A DNA stretch of 64,000 nt. Source: SZUA-36 sp963774415. GTDB taxonomy: Bacteria > Pseudomonadota > Gammaproteobacteria > Xanthomonadales > SZUA-36. Position 1 is the first letter of the stretch, and every line of letters begins with the position of its first letter. The notes below the pieces were generated by a model that was given only the letters and a program-made list of their open reading frames with translations, did not search any database and had not been told where the DNA came from. This document shows positions 46,696 through 58,913 of the stretch, in pieces. The position numbers were made by a program, and so were the translations under genes. The stretch spans positions 310,001-374,000 of the forward strand of contig CAVZEU010000001.1 of the NCBI GenBank assembly GCA_963774415.1, read 5' to 3'.

Positions 46696-48387
46696 TCAGG
46701 CGCGCCGTTGGGCGAAAACGTCCGCTGCGCGGCGGCCCCACAGGCGCAGTACGAGTACCAGTACCGCCAACCCGATGAGCATGCCGACCCACCACGGCGA
46801 GCCCATGCCGGTCAGCAGGCTGCCGGTGAGCAAGGCGGTCCCGCCGACCACCAACGCATAGGGCAGCTGCGTGCGCACGTGTTCAATGTGGTCACAGCCG
46901 GAGGCCAGCGAGGACATGATCGTCGTGTCGGAAATGGGCGAGCAGTGGTCGCCCCAGACACTGCCGGCCAATACCGCCGCGATGGACGAGTACAACAGGT
47001 GCATGTGCTCGACGCTGGTGTGCCCGTGACCGCTCATCACGGCCCAGGTCAGCGGTATGGTCAACGGAAACAGGATGCCCATGGCGCCCCAGCTCGAACC
47101 CGTTGCAAAAGCGGTTGCCGCGGCCAGGACGAAAACGATCGACGGCAGCATGAACGACGGCAGCGCGCCGCCCAGCACCGTGACCAGGAAGTCGGCTGTG
47201 TGTAAGGTGTCGGTGATCTCGCCCAACGACCAGGCGAGTATCAGGATGATCATGGCGAACAGCATCGAACTGACGCCCTTGAACCAGGCGTTGACGATTT
47301 CTTCGAGGTCCATGATCCGCTGTACCAGTGTCAGCAACGCCGCGGTCATCATCGACGACATCGAGGCCCACATGAGCGCCTTGTAGGAATCGGCCTGGCC
47401 GATGATGTCGTGCAGGCTGGCGTCCGCGCCGACGGCCTGCCGGCCGGTCACGTAGAGCCCGACCATGACGCCGAATACCATGACCGACACCGGCAGCAGG
47501 GCATTGATGACGCGTTGCGGCTTGCCTTCCACGGGCTCGATCACTTCGCTTTCCTGGACCTTGCCGCTCGGGCTCGCGGCCGCACCGGAGCCGTGCTCCA
47601 GGGCGGCCAGTTCGGACTGCAGCATCGGTCCGAAGTCGCGCCCCGTCCAGGACACCATCAAGACGAAGACGATGGCCAGTATCGGGTAGAAGCTGTAGGG
47701 GATCGTATTGATAAACAGCAGGTAGGCCTCCGCGTTCAGGTCCGGTATCTTGCTGATGGCGTCGCCGACCAGGCCGACCTCGTAGCCGATCCAGGTCGTG
47801 ACCAGCGCAATACAGGCGACCGGCGCGGCCGTCGAATCCACGATATAGGCCAGCTTGGCCCTGGAGACCCGCATCGAATCGGTCACCGGCCGCATCGTGT
47901 TGCCGACCACCAGCGTGTTGGCGTAATCGTCAAAAAAGATCGCGATGCCGAGTGTAGTGGCCGCCAGGCAGGCGTGGCGCGCGGAATCGGCCCAGCGGAC
48001 GATATGATTGACGATACCCTGCATGCCGCCGTTGCGGGAAACGATCCCGACCATGCCGCCGACCATCATCGAGAACAGCACGATGGCCGTGTGGTCCGGG
48101 TTCGAGAGGGCCCCCAGCACATAGACCTGGAAGGTATCCAGCAAGCCGCCCCACAAGCCGCCCAGGCCGAAGTCGTTGATGACCCAGGCGCCCAGCCAGA
48201 CGCCCAGGAAGAGTGCCGGCACCACGCGCTTGAAGACCAGGGCAAAGGCGATGGTCAGAACCGGAGGCAATATTGACAGCCAACTGCCCGCCGCGGCCGG
48301 CGCGTTGTCCGCGGCGCTGGCGATGGTTGTCACGGTAAGCAGAGAAATGAAATTAATAAACTTATATAATTTATTGTTATTGAACAT
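46696..48387 (-). CDS. NhaC family Na+/H+ antiporter
   Basis: A 563-residue membrane transporter with about 12 segments. WLSILPPVLTIAFALVFKRV, VVPALFLGVWLGAWVI, GIAIFFDDYANTLVVGNTMR, VDSTAAPVACIALVTTWIGY, FATGSSWGAMGILFPLTIPL and VWGDHCSPISDTTIMSSLAS are hallmarks of the NhaC family, which exchange sodium for protons or organic acids. The N-terminus has an additional signal-like segment (ISLLTVTTIASAADN). It lies 1 base after the DUF349 stop and 22 bases before mfd, all leftward. Substrate is not determinable. Confidence 0.9.
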   Translation of the reverse strand: MFNNNKLYKFINFISLLTVTTIASAADNAPAAAGSWLSILPPVLTIAFALVFKRVVPALFLGVWLGAWVINDFGLGGLWGGLLDTFQVYVLGALSNPDHTAIVLFSMMVGGMVGIVSRNGGMQGIVNHIVRWADSARHACLAATTLGIAIFFDDYANTLVVGNTMRPVTDSMRVSRAKLAYIVDSTAAPVACIALVTTWIGYEVGLVGDAISKIPDLNAEAYLLFINTIPYSFYPILAIVFVLMVSWTGRDFGPMLQSELAALEHGSGAAASPSGKVQESEVIEPVEGKPQRVINALLPVSVMVFGVMVGLYVTGRQAVGADASLHDIIGQADSYKALMWASMSSMMTAALLTLVQRIMDLEEIVNAWFKGVSSMLFAMIILILAWSLGEITDTLHTADFLVTVLGGALPSFMLPSIVFVLAAATAFATGSSWGAMGILFPLTIPLTWAVMSGHGHTSVEHMHLLYSSIAAVLAGSVWGDHCSPISDTTIMSSLASGCDHIEHVRTQLPYALVVGGTALLTGSLLTGMGSPWWVGMLIGLAVLVLVLRLWGRRAADVFAQRRA

Positions 48388-48388
48388 A

Positions 48389-51124
48389 TTATGTAGCTAC
48401 CTTTATCGTGCCGAGCGCCAACTCCACGCGTTTGCCGTATTCGCTGTATTCAGGCTCTGGCAAGGCGAACAGGCGCAGCCACTCGTCGGCTGCCTCGAGC
48501 GCCTCTTGTGCGGCCGAGAGACGTTCGCCGTCGCCCGCCATCGACTGCGCCAGCCGATCGACCTGGTATTGCATGCGCAGCTTGGCATCTGCCTCGGGTG
48601 ACGGTAAACCCGCCAGGAACTCGAGCCGTATGCAAAGCAGCCGTGCGCGCTCCGACATGGCCCCAGCGTCATCCTCCGCGAGCGGGGCGGCGGCGTCCTG
48701 CAGCCAGCTCTCGAAGCAGCGATCCAGGGTGCGTTCGGCGCATGCATCCGAGCTTTCGGCGGGCCAGGCGGCCTTGATTCGCGCGCCGAACCCGGCGTCG
48801 GCGCTGCGCTCGCGCTGCGCTTGCGCGATGTCGTGCAGCAATTGCGACTTGCGCCACAAACGTTCACGCTCCAGTTGCTCTTTTTGCCGCTGTTCGTTTT
48901 CCAGCTGCCGGCGGTAGTCCTCGAGCAAGCGCTGGAAGGCGCCTTGAATCCCCCGCTCCGGCCTGTCGATTTCGCCCCATTGTTCCACCAGGCCCTGTAC
49001 CTTGCCTTGCTGCGCGGCCAGTTCGCTGCTCTCGGTGAGGATGGCGGCAAGTTGATCGCGCAAGTCCCGTTGCCGCGCGAGTTTTTCTTCAGTGACCGCG
49101 CGCAGGTGTTCCTGCTGTTCCTTGAGTTCCTCGAAGAGGGGATCCAGGTGGCTCCTGAACTGTTTCCACAGCGACTGTTCCTTGCTGCGCCAAAGGCTGC
49201 CCGCCGCTTTCCATTGAGCCTGCAATTGCTTGGCCAGGTCGATGGCTTCATCGCGGTCCGAGGTGTGCACCAGTGCGCTGGCTTGGCGAATCAGCTTGAG
49301 CTTGTCTTTTTCAATGGCCTCGTAATGCGTTTGCATGACGGCGTTCGCCTGGTCCAGCGCGGCTTTCAGGTCGTGCGCAAATTTCTGGCGCTCGGCCGCG
49401 GGCACGTCGCCCAGCGTGCGCATTTTCCGGCGCCCGCGGTGAATGGCTTTGCCGAGCGCCGCCCAGTCGGGCGGCTCGGCGGCCGCGAGTTGCTCCAATT
49501 CCGCGCAGAACGTTGCCAGCGATTGGGCATGGCGTGACTGGATTTCGCTGCGCTTGTCCAAAAACGGCTTGGCTGTCTCGAATGCAGCGTGACCGGCGGC
49601 GTTGAACTTGCGCCACATCCAGGGGGCAGCGGCGTAATGCTTGTCGCCGGGAATCTGCTCGCTTTCCTCGAGCGCGCGCCATTCGGCCTGCAGGCTCTTG
49701 ACCCGATTGAGCAGCGCATCGGGGTGCAGGTCGGCGCGCGGCAGCACCTCCATTTCCCGGATCAGCCGCTTGCGGATCTTGTTGTTGGACCAGTGCTGCC
49801 AGTCGCGCAACTCGCGCAGGCGGCCCTGGCTGGCCTGCAGCGAGGCGCGGATTTTCCGCCACTCGTCGCGGTAGCCGTCGGTAGCGGAATTTTCCCGTAT
49901 TTGTTCGAACAGGCGGGCGCGGCTGGCCAACGCCTTGTGCAGTTCACCGTCATCCAGTTCCTGTTGCAACTGCGCCAGCGCGGCCCGGGCCTGCTCGAGA
50001 TCCCGCGCCGAGCGCTGCTGCAGCGCCTCCAGCGTGGCGGCAAGCTCCGCTAACGTGGTGAGCGCCTTGTCCTTTGCCTTCCGGTCCTCGGCACGGGCGT
50101 GCCGCAGCGCCGCCCAGGATTTTTCCACGCGCTGGCGCAACCCCGCCAGCTTTTTGGCCGTCGGCTGCTGGCCGTGTTTTTGCCGGTAGTCAGCGACCGC
50201 GGCGAGCGCCTCGGTGAGTTTGCGATCGGGCCCGGGCGCATCTTCGTGCGCCGCGGGCCGGGCGGCCTCGTCGTGCGCCGCGGGACGGGCGGCCTCGTCG
50301 TCGCTTTCCGCCCTCCCTGGCGTTTGCGCCGGTGCTGGTTCCTGCGCGACCGGTGGGGCGTCGAGCCGCCCGCAAACGCGCTCGTAGCGCGTCTTGATCT
50401 CGCTCGGCGCTTTTGCCTCGATGCGCCGCCAGGCGGTGTGCAAAGCCTGCCTGTCGGGCGCCCCCGGCGCAGTCTCCCCCAGCGCCAGCTTTTCCAGCGC
50501 GAGGCAGATGTCGAGGGCTTCGGCGGCGATGGCCTCGGGGTCCGCCTGCGCCAACAGTTCTTCGTGCAAACGACGTTGCAGTTGTTGATACAGATCCTTG
50601 TCGCGCGTGCGCAAGCCCGTGATGACACGCCTGAGCGTCGTGTGTTGTTCGACGCGTTCGGCCGCGAGGCGCCGGTTGTCCGCGTCCTCGTCAGCGATGC
50701 AGCAGTCGCCGAGCAGGCCCTGGCGCCCAACCAGGCGGATCGCCTGGCGGCGCAGTTCCGCTTCCGGCGCGTTGACGGCCAGGTGCTCGACCAGTTGCTT
50801 GTCGGCCGTTTCCGCAACGGCGCGCATACGCACATCGAGCGGCGGCCGCGACGTTTCGCAGTTGCCGGCTAACTGGCGGATGCGCTGGAGCAGCAGTTTC
50901 CTGGCCGCGCCGTCGGTTTCCGCGGCGTGCAGTTCGAGTATGTTGTCGAGGCGGTGCACACGCTGGATGGCGGCACAGCGCACGCGGACGTCGGGGTCGG
51001 CCGCGGCGATCTGCAGCAGCTTGCCGAGTAAATCAGGGTCCTGGGCGCTGCTGACGGCGGCCAGCCTGACTTCCGCATCCTTGTGCTCCCATTTGGGTTT
51101 GAATAATTGAGGTTTCCAGCTCAT
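48389..51124 (-). CDS. DUF349-repeat protein
   Basis: A 911-residue highly charged, mostly helical cytoplasmic protein. The first 130 residues look HEAT-like (KDAEVRLAAVSSAQDPDLLG, DVRVRCAAIQRV). An Ala/Pro-rich linker repeat follows (EAARPAAHD, three times). The C-terminal half has several DUF349 modules (LAKQLQAQWKAAGSLWRSKE, QSLWKQFRSHLDPLFEELKE). Family members are coiled-coil proteins whose role is not established to me. It directly precedes the NhaC antiporter. Confidence 0.85.
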   Translation of the reverse strand: MSWKPQLFKPKWEHKDAEVRLAAVSSAQDPDLLGKLLQIAAADPDVRVRCAAIQRVHRLDNILELHAAETDGAARKLLLQRIRQLAGNCETSRPPLDVRMRAVAETADKQLVEHLAVNAPEAELRRQAIRLVGRQGLLGDCCIADEDADNRRLAAERVEQHTTLRRVITGLRTRDKDLYQQLQRRLHEELLAQADPEAIAAEALDICLALEKLALGETAPGAPDRQALHTAWRRIEAKAPSEIKTRYERVCGRLDAPPVAQEPAPAQTPGRAESDDEAARPAAHDEAARPAAHEDAPGPDRKLTEALAAVADYRQKHGQQPTAKKLAGLRQRVEKSWAALRHARAEDRKAKDKALTTLAELAATLEALQQRSARDLEQARAALAQLQQELDDGELHKALASRARLFEQIRENSATDGYRDEWRKIRASLQASQGRLRELRDWQHWSNNKIRKRLIREMEVLPRADLHPDALLNRVKSLQAEWRALEESEQIPGDKHYAAAPWMWRKFNAAGHAAFETAKPFLDKRSEIQSRHAQSLATFCAELEQLAAAEPPDWAALGKAIHRGRRKMRTLGDVPAAERQKFAHDLKAALDQANAVMQTHYEAIEKDKLKLIRQASALVHTSDRDEAIDLAKQLQAQWKAAGSLWRSKEQSLWKQFRSHLDPLFEELKEQQEHLRAVTEEKLARQRDLRDQLAAILTESSELAAQQGKVQGLVEQWGEIDRPERGIQGAFQRLLEDYRRQLENEQRQKEQLERERLWRKSQLLHDIAQAQRERSADAGFGARIKAAWPAESSDACAERTLDRCFESWLQDAAAPLAEDDAGAMSERARLLCIRLEFLAGLPSPEADAKLRMQYQVDRLAQSMAGDGERLSAAQEALEAADEWLRLFALPEPEYSEYGKRVELALGTIKVAT

Positions 51125-51145
51125 GGCAAGTCCCTTTCACGAGGT

Positions 51146-52132
51146 TCAGGCGGCTCGCCGGGTACGAAAATGCGACTCCAGCAGGGACATCTGTTCCCGT
51201 GCCGTGGGCACACGCATCAGGTCGAACAATACGGCAGGGGCGCCGCGGCGGTCCTTGAGGTACCAGCCGATGTGTTTGCGGGCGACGCGCACGCCGGTGC
51301 CCTCACCATATAAGCGGTACAGACGCCGCAAGTGCTCGCGCATGACCTCGAAAACTTCGGTGTCGCCTGGCGGCGGCAGCAGCCGGCCGCTGGCGAGGTA
51401 GTGCGATATTTCCCTGAAAATCCACGGATTGCCTTGTGCCCCGCGGCCGATCATAAGGCCGGCCGCGCCGGTGTAATCGAGTACCGCGCGGGCTTGTTGC
51501 GGTGTATCGATATCACCGTTCGCAAATACGGGCAGGGTGGTATTGTCACAAATCGCCTTGATGGTGTCATACTCCGCGCGGCCCCGGAAGCGCTGAGCCC
51601 GCGTGCGCCCGTGTACCGCCAGGGCTTTGATTCCGCAGGCTTCGGCGAGTTCTGCCACCCGCACACCGTTTCGGTTTTCCTGCTGCGGGCCGGTTCGTAT
51701 CTTCAGCGTCACCGGCACATCCACGGCATCGACCACGGCAACGAGGATTTTTTCCACCAGGTCGAGATCGGACAGCAGCGCCGAGCCGGCCAGTTTCCTG
51801 CACACCTTCTTCATCGGACAGCCCATGTTGATATCGATGATCTGGGCGCCTTGTGCAACGTTGTAGCGGGCGGCCTCGGCCAGCATTCGCGGCTCACTGC
51901 CGGCGATCTGAACCGCGACGGGTCTGGCCTCGCCGGCAAAATCGCTACGCCACCGGGTCTTCGGGGAATGCCTCAGGGACGGGTCGGCCGCGATCATCTC
52001 CGTCACCGAGTAACCGGCGCCGAGTTCACGACACAACTGGCGGAAGGGTTTGTCCGTGACACCGGCCATCGGGGCCAGCGCGACGTTATTGGGTAATGGA
52101 TAGGGGCCGATACGCATCTTGCCGGAAGCCAT
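51146..52132 (-). CDS. dusB: tRNA-dihydrouridine synthase B
   Basis: About 328 residues of the FMN-dependent enzyme that reduces uridine in the tRNA D-loop. MRIGPYPLPNNVALAPMAGV with TDKPFRQLCRELGAGYSVTE matches DusB rather than DusA or DusC. DINMGCPMKKVCRKLAGSAL holds the catalytic cysteine; VTLKIRTG, ALAVHGRTRAQRF, VFANGDI and GLMIGRGAQGNPWIF are FMN-binding segments. The start is ATG 52132 (CAGGG upstream) or 52117, which aligns with E. coli. In many gammaproteobacteria dusB is followed by fis, but here DUF349 follows. Confidence 0.93.
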   Translation of the reverse strand: MASGKMRIGPYPLPNNVALAPMAGVTDKPFRQLCRELGAGYSVTEMIAADPSLRHSPKTRWRSDFAGEARPVAVQIAGSEPRMLAEAARYNVAQGAQIIDINMGCPMKKVCRKLAGSALLSDLDLVEKILVAVVDAVDVPVTLKIRTGPQQENRNGVRVAELAEACGIKALAVHGRTRAQRFRGRAEYDTIKAICDNTTLPVFANGDIDTPQQARAVLDYTGAAGLMIGRGAQGNPWIFREISHYLASGRLLPPPGDTEVFEVMREHLRRLYRLYGEGTGVRVARKHIGWYLKDRRGAPAVLFDLMRVPTAREQMSLLESHFRTRRAA

Positions 52133-52143
52133 CAGGCCCTGGC

Positions 52144-53382
52144 CTAGCTCAGTGCCTCGAAAATCCGGAACCCGGCGACCCAGGTACCGATTGCCGAGCC
52201 GAGGTTGGAAAACAGGAACACCAGCAATATCCGCGTGGCGGGATTCCGGAACCAGCCCTTCAGCGTGGTCGCGTCGTCGCGCAGCCGTTCGAGGTCCGCT
52301 ACCCTGGGTTTGCGCAGCATGGATTCCACCAGCCCGGAAACCATGCCGGCGGCGATCGCGGGGTTCAGCGACGTCAGCGGTGCCGCCACCATGGCGCTCA
52401 GCACCGTCAACGGGTGGCCGCGCGCAGCCAATGCCCCCAGCGCGGCGAGACCGCCGTTGATAACGACCCACAACATGACCAAACGCCAGCCGAGCTCGGG
52501 GCTGCGCGCGAAGCCCAACCAGAATCCGGTCAGCACGGCAACGACGATCAGCCAGGGCAGGAGTTTCAGCCAGCGCGCCGGCGCCGGTTGAACCGACAGC
52601 ACGTCGATTTCGGTCTGGGGGTTACTGTCGCTGCTCTCAAGTGCCTTGGCGAGACCGTCGAGGTGACCGGCGCCAACGACGGCGAGAACCCGGCGGCCGG
52701 TGCCGTCCGCGTTCGCCTGCCGCAGACGCGCGGCCATGAAGCGGTCGCGCTCGGTGATCAGGGCCGTGTACAGTTCCGGCGACTGTTGCGCAAACTCCGT
52801 AAAGACCGATTCCAGGATGTCGCCTTCCTTGAGTTTTTCGATCTGTTCCTCGTCGATTTCTTCCGAACTGACCGTACCCAGGACCATGCCGGTCGTGAGC
52901 AGGATGCGCTTGTACCAGGGCACCGCCCTGTAACTGCGTTTCAGCGTGGTGGCCAGGTCACGATCGATGAGCTGTAACGGCAGGCCCGCGGCTTCCGCGG
53001 CATCCGCCGCCGCTTTCAGCTCCGCGCCGGGCTCGATACCGAATTGCTCGGCGATGCGGCGCTGGTAGGCGCCCAGCGCCAGGCTGGCCATGACCAGTCC
53101 AGCCTTTTTCTCCCGAATGATGCGGAAAAGATCCATGTCCCGCCATTGCTGCTGCCGGGTCAGTGCCTGGTGGCGGGCCGGGCAAAGCTCGACCGCGATG
53201 GTGTCGTAATCGCCGCTGCCAGCCATCCTTTTGACCGCCGCCACGCTGGCTGGTGAAACGTGTGCCGTGCCCAGCAGGGTGTATATCACGCCGTCGCGGG
53301 TGATTTCCCGGGTAGGCTGGTCGGCAACAGGCGCCCCGGGGCTGGGCGGCGCCTGCTGCACTGTCGGATTGGCTTCGGACAT
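52144..53382 (-). CDS. TraB/PrgY family membrane protein
   Basis: About 412 residues. The N-terminal domain starts with YTLLGTAHVSPASVAAVKRM, then YDTIAVELCPARHQAL and VVGAGHLDGLAKAL, the conserved His/Glu-containing motifs of the TraB (TIKI-like) fold, predicted metal-dependent hydrolases. The C-terminal 130 residues are membrane segments (WLKLLPWLIVVAVLTGFWLG; LVMLWVVINGGLAALGALAA; TRILLVFLFSNLGSAIGTWV). PrgY, a relative, limits peptide pheromone activity in enterococci; the role here is unknown. The ATG at 53382 (MSEANPT) is favoured over one at 53421. Confidence 0.82.
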   Translation of the reverse strand: MSEANPTVQQAPPSPGAPVADQPTREITRDGVIYTLLGTAHVSPASVAAVKRMAGSGDYDTIAVELCPARHQALTRQQQWRDMDLFRIIREKKAGLVMASLALGAYQRRIAEQFGIEPGAELKAAADAAEAAGLPLQLIDRDLATTLKRSYRAVPWYKRILLTTGMVLGTVSSEEIDEEQIEKLKEGDILESVFTEFAQQSPELYTALITERDRFMAARLRQANADGTGRRVLAVVGAGHLDGLAKALESSDSNPQTEIDVLSVQPAPARWLKLLPWLIVVAVLTGFWLGFARSPELGWRLVMLWVVINGGLAALGALAARGHPLTVLSAMVAAPLTSLNPAIAAGMVSGLVESMLRKPRVADLERLRDDATTLKGWFRNPATRILLVFLFSNLGSAIGTWVAGFRIFEALS

Positions 53383-53436
53383 CGGGCTACGGTTCTCAAA
53401 AAAGGCGCAAGCATAGCGCAAACGATCTGCAACGGG

Positions 53437-53721
53437 TTATTTATTTATCACCTGTCCCGGGTCCAGCACCGGATACAGCACCAGGTCGTATTCGAAATAC
53501 ACGTTGAAGCCGTCATAATCCCAGCGCGTAATCGGGGGATCGCCGACCGCCGCGTACTTCTTTGCCGGGGTTCCGAATTTTTGCTCGACCTGGGCTTTGG
53601 TCTGGCCGTTCTTCGGCAAATCCATTTGCGCCGCCTGGCGCACCTCGTCCAGGATCAGAACGTCCGCGCTGACAGTATGCAGTGTCAAAGCCAGCACTAA
53701 TGCCAAAACTATCCTTGTCAT
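53437..53721 (-). CDS. Small periplasmic protein
   Basis: A 94-residue exported protein: signal peptide MTRIVLALVLALTLHTVSAD, then VRQAAQMDLPKNGQTKAQVE, QKFGTPAKKYAAVGDPPITR and WDYDGFNVYFEYDLVLYPVL. The TKAQVEQKFGTP-x-x-x-WDY-F-V-F pattern recalls the BamE/SmpA-like fold of small envelope proteins. I know no function. It lies leftward, upstream of traB and downstream of rsgA. Confidence 0.72.
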   Translation of the reverse strand: MTRIVLALVLALTLHTVSADVLILDEVRQAAQMDLPKNGQTKAQVEQKFGTPAKKYAAVGDPPITRWDYDGFNVYFEYDLVLYPVLDPGQVINK

Positions 53722-53790
53722 TGCTTATCTCCACTATGGTCAGTCATTTCAGGCGTGTCAGAATACCATAAAAAGACAGAAACTTAGGCC

Positions 53791-54696
53791 TCAGGCATTT
53801 TGTTCGCGCAGGCGCAAGTACGCGCGGTGGCGCCAGGTTGCAATCTCGCCGGCCTGCACCGCCGCCTTGATCGCGCAACCCGGTTCCGAGTCGTGAACGC
53901 AGTTGTTGAAACGGCAGTGGCCGAGAAATGGCCTGAATTCGATAAAACCGCTCTCGAGTTCGGTCTGCCGCAGGCTCCAGATGCCGTATTCCCACACGCC
54001 GGGCGAATCGATCAAAAAGCCGCCCCCGGGGTATTCGTACAGCGTGGTGGTGGTGGTCGTGTGAGTGCCCTTGCCGGTGGCCGCCGAGAGGGCGCCGATT
54101 TGAACGTTCATGTCCGGCAGCAAGCGGTTGACCAGGGACGATTTGCCGACACCGGACTGGCCGACCAGGATGCTGCTGCGGTCGCGCAGTTCCTCGGCGA
54201 GGGCCTGGATACCGGGCGCGGCCTTGCAGGAGGTCGCAACCACGCGGTAACCCAGCGCGCGGTAGTGGGGCAGGTGCTCCAGCGCTAGCGCCCCGGCGCT
54301 CGCTGGATCGTAATCCGGTTCCAGCTCGGTCTTGTTCAGCACGATCACCGGTTCGATGCCGAGGCTGTGCGTCGCCAGCAGGTAGCGTTCGAGCAGGTCG
54401 CGCGAAGGCAGCGGCTTCCTGGCAATGACGATCAGCACCTGGTCGAGATTGGCGGCGACGACATGTTTGCGCTGACGCTCGTCGGCGCGGGCGAATTCAT
54501 TGCGGCGCGGCAGCAGTGAATCGGCGACCAGGGCGTCGTCGTCCGCGGTGCTGACCGTCACCCGGTCGCCGCAAACGGGGCGCCCGACCTGGCGCCGGTA
54601 CTTGCAGTGCCGGCGCTGACCGCCGTCCATGAGCACGACACCGTGGCTGCCGTATGAGACCAGCACCCGCGCTTCGGCCGTTCGCTGTTCGGTCAA
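53791..54696 (-). CDS. rsgA: Ribosome small-subunit GTPase RsgA
   Basis: A circularly permuted GTPase that matures the 30S subunit. The N-terminal OB fold includes ARVLVSYGSHGVVLMDGGQ. GTPase motifs occur in permuted order: VIVLNKTELE (G4), SCKAAPG (G5), SILVGQSGVGKSSLVNRLLP (G1), TKGKGTHTTTTTT-like G2, and LIDSPGVWEYG (G3). The zinc knuckle is CRFNNCVHDSEPGC. A TTG at 54696 (LTEQRTAEARV) gives a 301-residue protein in line with the fold; the frame is open to an ATG at 54834, which would add 46 residues of unconserved sequence. It diverges from orn, its usual neighbour. Confidence 0.9.
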   Translation of the reverse strand: MTEQRTAEARVLVSYGSHGVVLMDGGQRRHCKYRRQVGRPVCGDRVTVSTADDDALVADSLLPRRNEFARADERQRKHVVAANLDQVLIVIARKPLPSRDLLERYLLATHSLGIEPVIVLNKTELEPDYDPASAGALALEHLPHYRALGYRVVATSCKAAPGIQALAEELRDRSSILVGQSGVGKSSLVNRLLPDMNVQIGALSAATGKGTHTTTTTTLYEYPGGGFLIDSPGVWEYGIWSLRQTELESGFIEFRPFLGHCRFNNCVHDSEPGCAIKAAVQAGEIATWRHRAYLRLREQNA

Positions 54697-54881
54697 GTGA
54701 TCAGTCTGCCTGCATGCATTTTGCCATTGTAACCTCTGCCGGTATGTCGCCGCAGGGACCTGGGGCATTTCGCCGGGCTGCCGGGTTTGCCGCGGCAGCG
54801 TTGGCCTCGCGCCGGGAATTTGTGCTTGGAACATGGGTCAGAAGGTCGGTATGATGCACCCAATTACGCAGCGGCAAGGCC

Positions 54882-55436
54882 ATGTCCTCAGACAAGAAGA
54901 ACCGACTGATCTGGATTGACCTGGAAATGACGGGTCTGGACACCGACTCGGACACCATCCTGGAGATCGCGACCATCGTCACCGACAACCAGCTGAACGT
55001 GCTGGCCGAGGGTCCGGTGTGCGCGGTCAATCACGATGAATCGGTGCTGCAGGGCATGGATGACTGGAATCGCAGCCACCACACGGATTCCGGGCTCTGG
55101 CAACGGGTTACGCACAGCGTTTACAGCATGCGCGAAGCGGAACTCGCGACCATCAATTTTCTCGACGACTGGGTCGAGGCGGGTGTCTCGCCGATGTGCG
55201 GCAACAGCATCTGCCAGGACCGCCGGTTCCTGCATCGGCTGATGCCGGAATTGCTCGGCTGGTTTCATTACCGCAATCTCGATGTCAGCACGCTGAAGGT
55301 GCTCGCGCTGCACTGGTTGCCGCCAGCGCTCGCGAATTACGAAAAAATCGGCCGTCACGAAGCCCTGTCCGATATCCGCGAATCGATCGAGGAACTGCGC
55401 TACTACCGCCAGTACATGGGCGAATTCAGCGCTTGA
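54882..55436 (+). CDS. orn: Oligoribonuclease
   Basis: A 184-residue DEDDh exonuclease that degrades 2-5 nt RNAs and pGpG, essential in many gammaproteobacteria. LIWIDLEMTGLDTDSDTILE holds the first D and E; MCGNSICQDRRFLHRLMPEL the second D; HEALSDIRESIEELRYYR the H and last D. The length is standard. It diverges from rsgA. Confidence 0.97.
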   Translation: MSSDKKNRLIWIDLEMTGLDTDSDTILEIATIVTDNQLNVLAEGPVCAVNHDESVLQGMDDWNRSHHTDSGLWQRVTHSVYSMREAELATINFLDDWVEAGVSPMCGNSICQDRRFLHRLMPELLGWFHYRNLDVSTLKVLALHWLPPALANYEKIGRHEALSDIRESIEELRYYRQYMGEFSA

Positions 55437-55478
55437 GCCCGAGCAAACCCCGGGGAGCCTGACGGCGCGGCCAATGGG

Positions 55479-57854
<2,376 letters not shown>

Positions 57855-57982
57855 TGGTTTTACCTTCGATTCAAAGCGGTTTCGTTGGCTTGCAATACCG
57901 GCATTTTACTAGGGCGCGTTATCACTTACTATTCCAGAAGCGCTTTAATTGTTCCTTTCCGCAAAGACAAAGGCCCGGAGAC

Positions 57983-58798
57983 ATGTCGCGAACGGTATTT
58001 TTCATTTCTGACGGTACCGCGATTACCGTGGAGACGCTCGGCCATAGCCTCTTGACCCAGTTCGGGCAAATCCAATTCACCCAGGTGCGCATACCGTTCG
58101 TGACCGACGAGGCGGCCGCCCTCGATGCCGTCCGGCAGATTAACGAGGCCTATGAAAGGGACAACGCGCGCCCGCTGATATTCAACACCATCGTCGACGA
58201 CAAGTTGTCGGGCATCGTGCGCGGCAGCAGGGGCGTGATGCTGGACCTGTTCGCGACCTTCCTGAAAACCATGGAAAACGCGTTGGGCGTCAAACGCCAG
58301 CCGCGGGTCGGGCAGGCGCACGGCGTCGGTGATCACGTACGTTACGAAAGCCGCATGGACGCCACCAACTACGCGCTCAACCACGACGACGGCGTCAGTC
58401 TTTCTTTCAGCAAGGCCGACCTGATCCTGGTTGGAGTGTCACGCTCCGGGAAAACGCCGACCTGCCTATACATGGCGCTGCATTATGGCGTCAAGGCCGC
58501 CAATTACCCGCTGACCGAGGACGACATGGAGAAAATGCGCCTGCCGCCGTTCTTGCGGCGGTTCAAGCACAAGATCGTCGGCCTCACGATAGATCCGGAG
58601 CGGCTGGCGGAAATTCGTGAGACACGCCGCCCCGGCAGCCGTTACGCCAGCCTCAAGCAGTGCCGCAGGGAGGTCGACATGGCCGACAGCCTGCTGCGGA
58701 TGGAAGGCATCACGGTATTTACCACCACCAACAGTTCGATCGAGGAGATCTCGAGCCGCGTGCTGACCGAACTGGGCCTGCAGCGGGAGATGTTCTGA
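57983..58798 (+). CDS. ppsR: PEP synthase regulatory protein
   Basis: A 271-residue DUF299 kinase/phosphorylase that inactivates PpsA by ADP-dependent threonine phosphorylation and reverses it with phosphate. MSRTVFFISDGTAITVETLG opens the protein. ADLILVGVSRSGKTPTCLYM is the P-loop, and LRRFKHKIVGLTIDPERLAE and a C-terminal TNSSIEEISSRVLTELGLQ follow. The ATG at 57983 fits the family; the open frame extends upstream without homology. Confidence 0.95.
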   Translation: MSRTVFFISDGTAITVETLGHSLLTQFGQIQFTQVRIPFVTDEAAALDAVRQINEAYERDNARPLIFNTIVDDKLSGIVRGSRGVMLDLFATFLKTMENALGVKRQPRVGQAHGVGDHVRYESRMDATNYALNHDDGVSLSFSKADLILVGVSRSGKTPTCLYMALHYGVKAANYPLTEDDMEKMRLPPFLRRFKHKIVGLTIDPERLAEIRETRRPGSRYASLKQCRREVDMADSLLRMEGITVFTTTNSSIEEISSRVLTELGLQREMF

Positions 58799-58913
58799 GT
58801 TGACGCAAGCAGTAGCCGCCGTGAAGATACGTAATACACCCGTCTTTCATGTGACTGCCAATATTTTAACCGAGGTCTAAGATTCAATATGAGAGATGAA
58901 TAGATATGAGCGG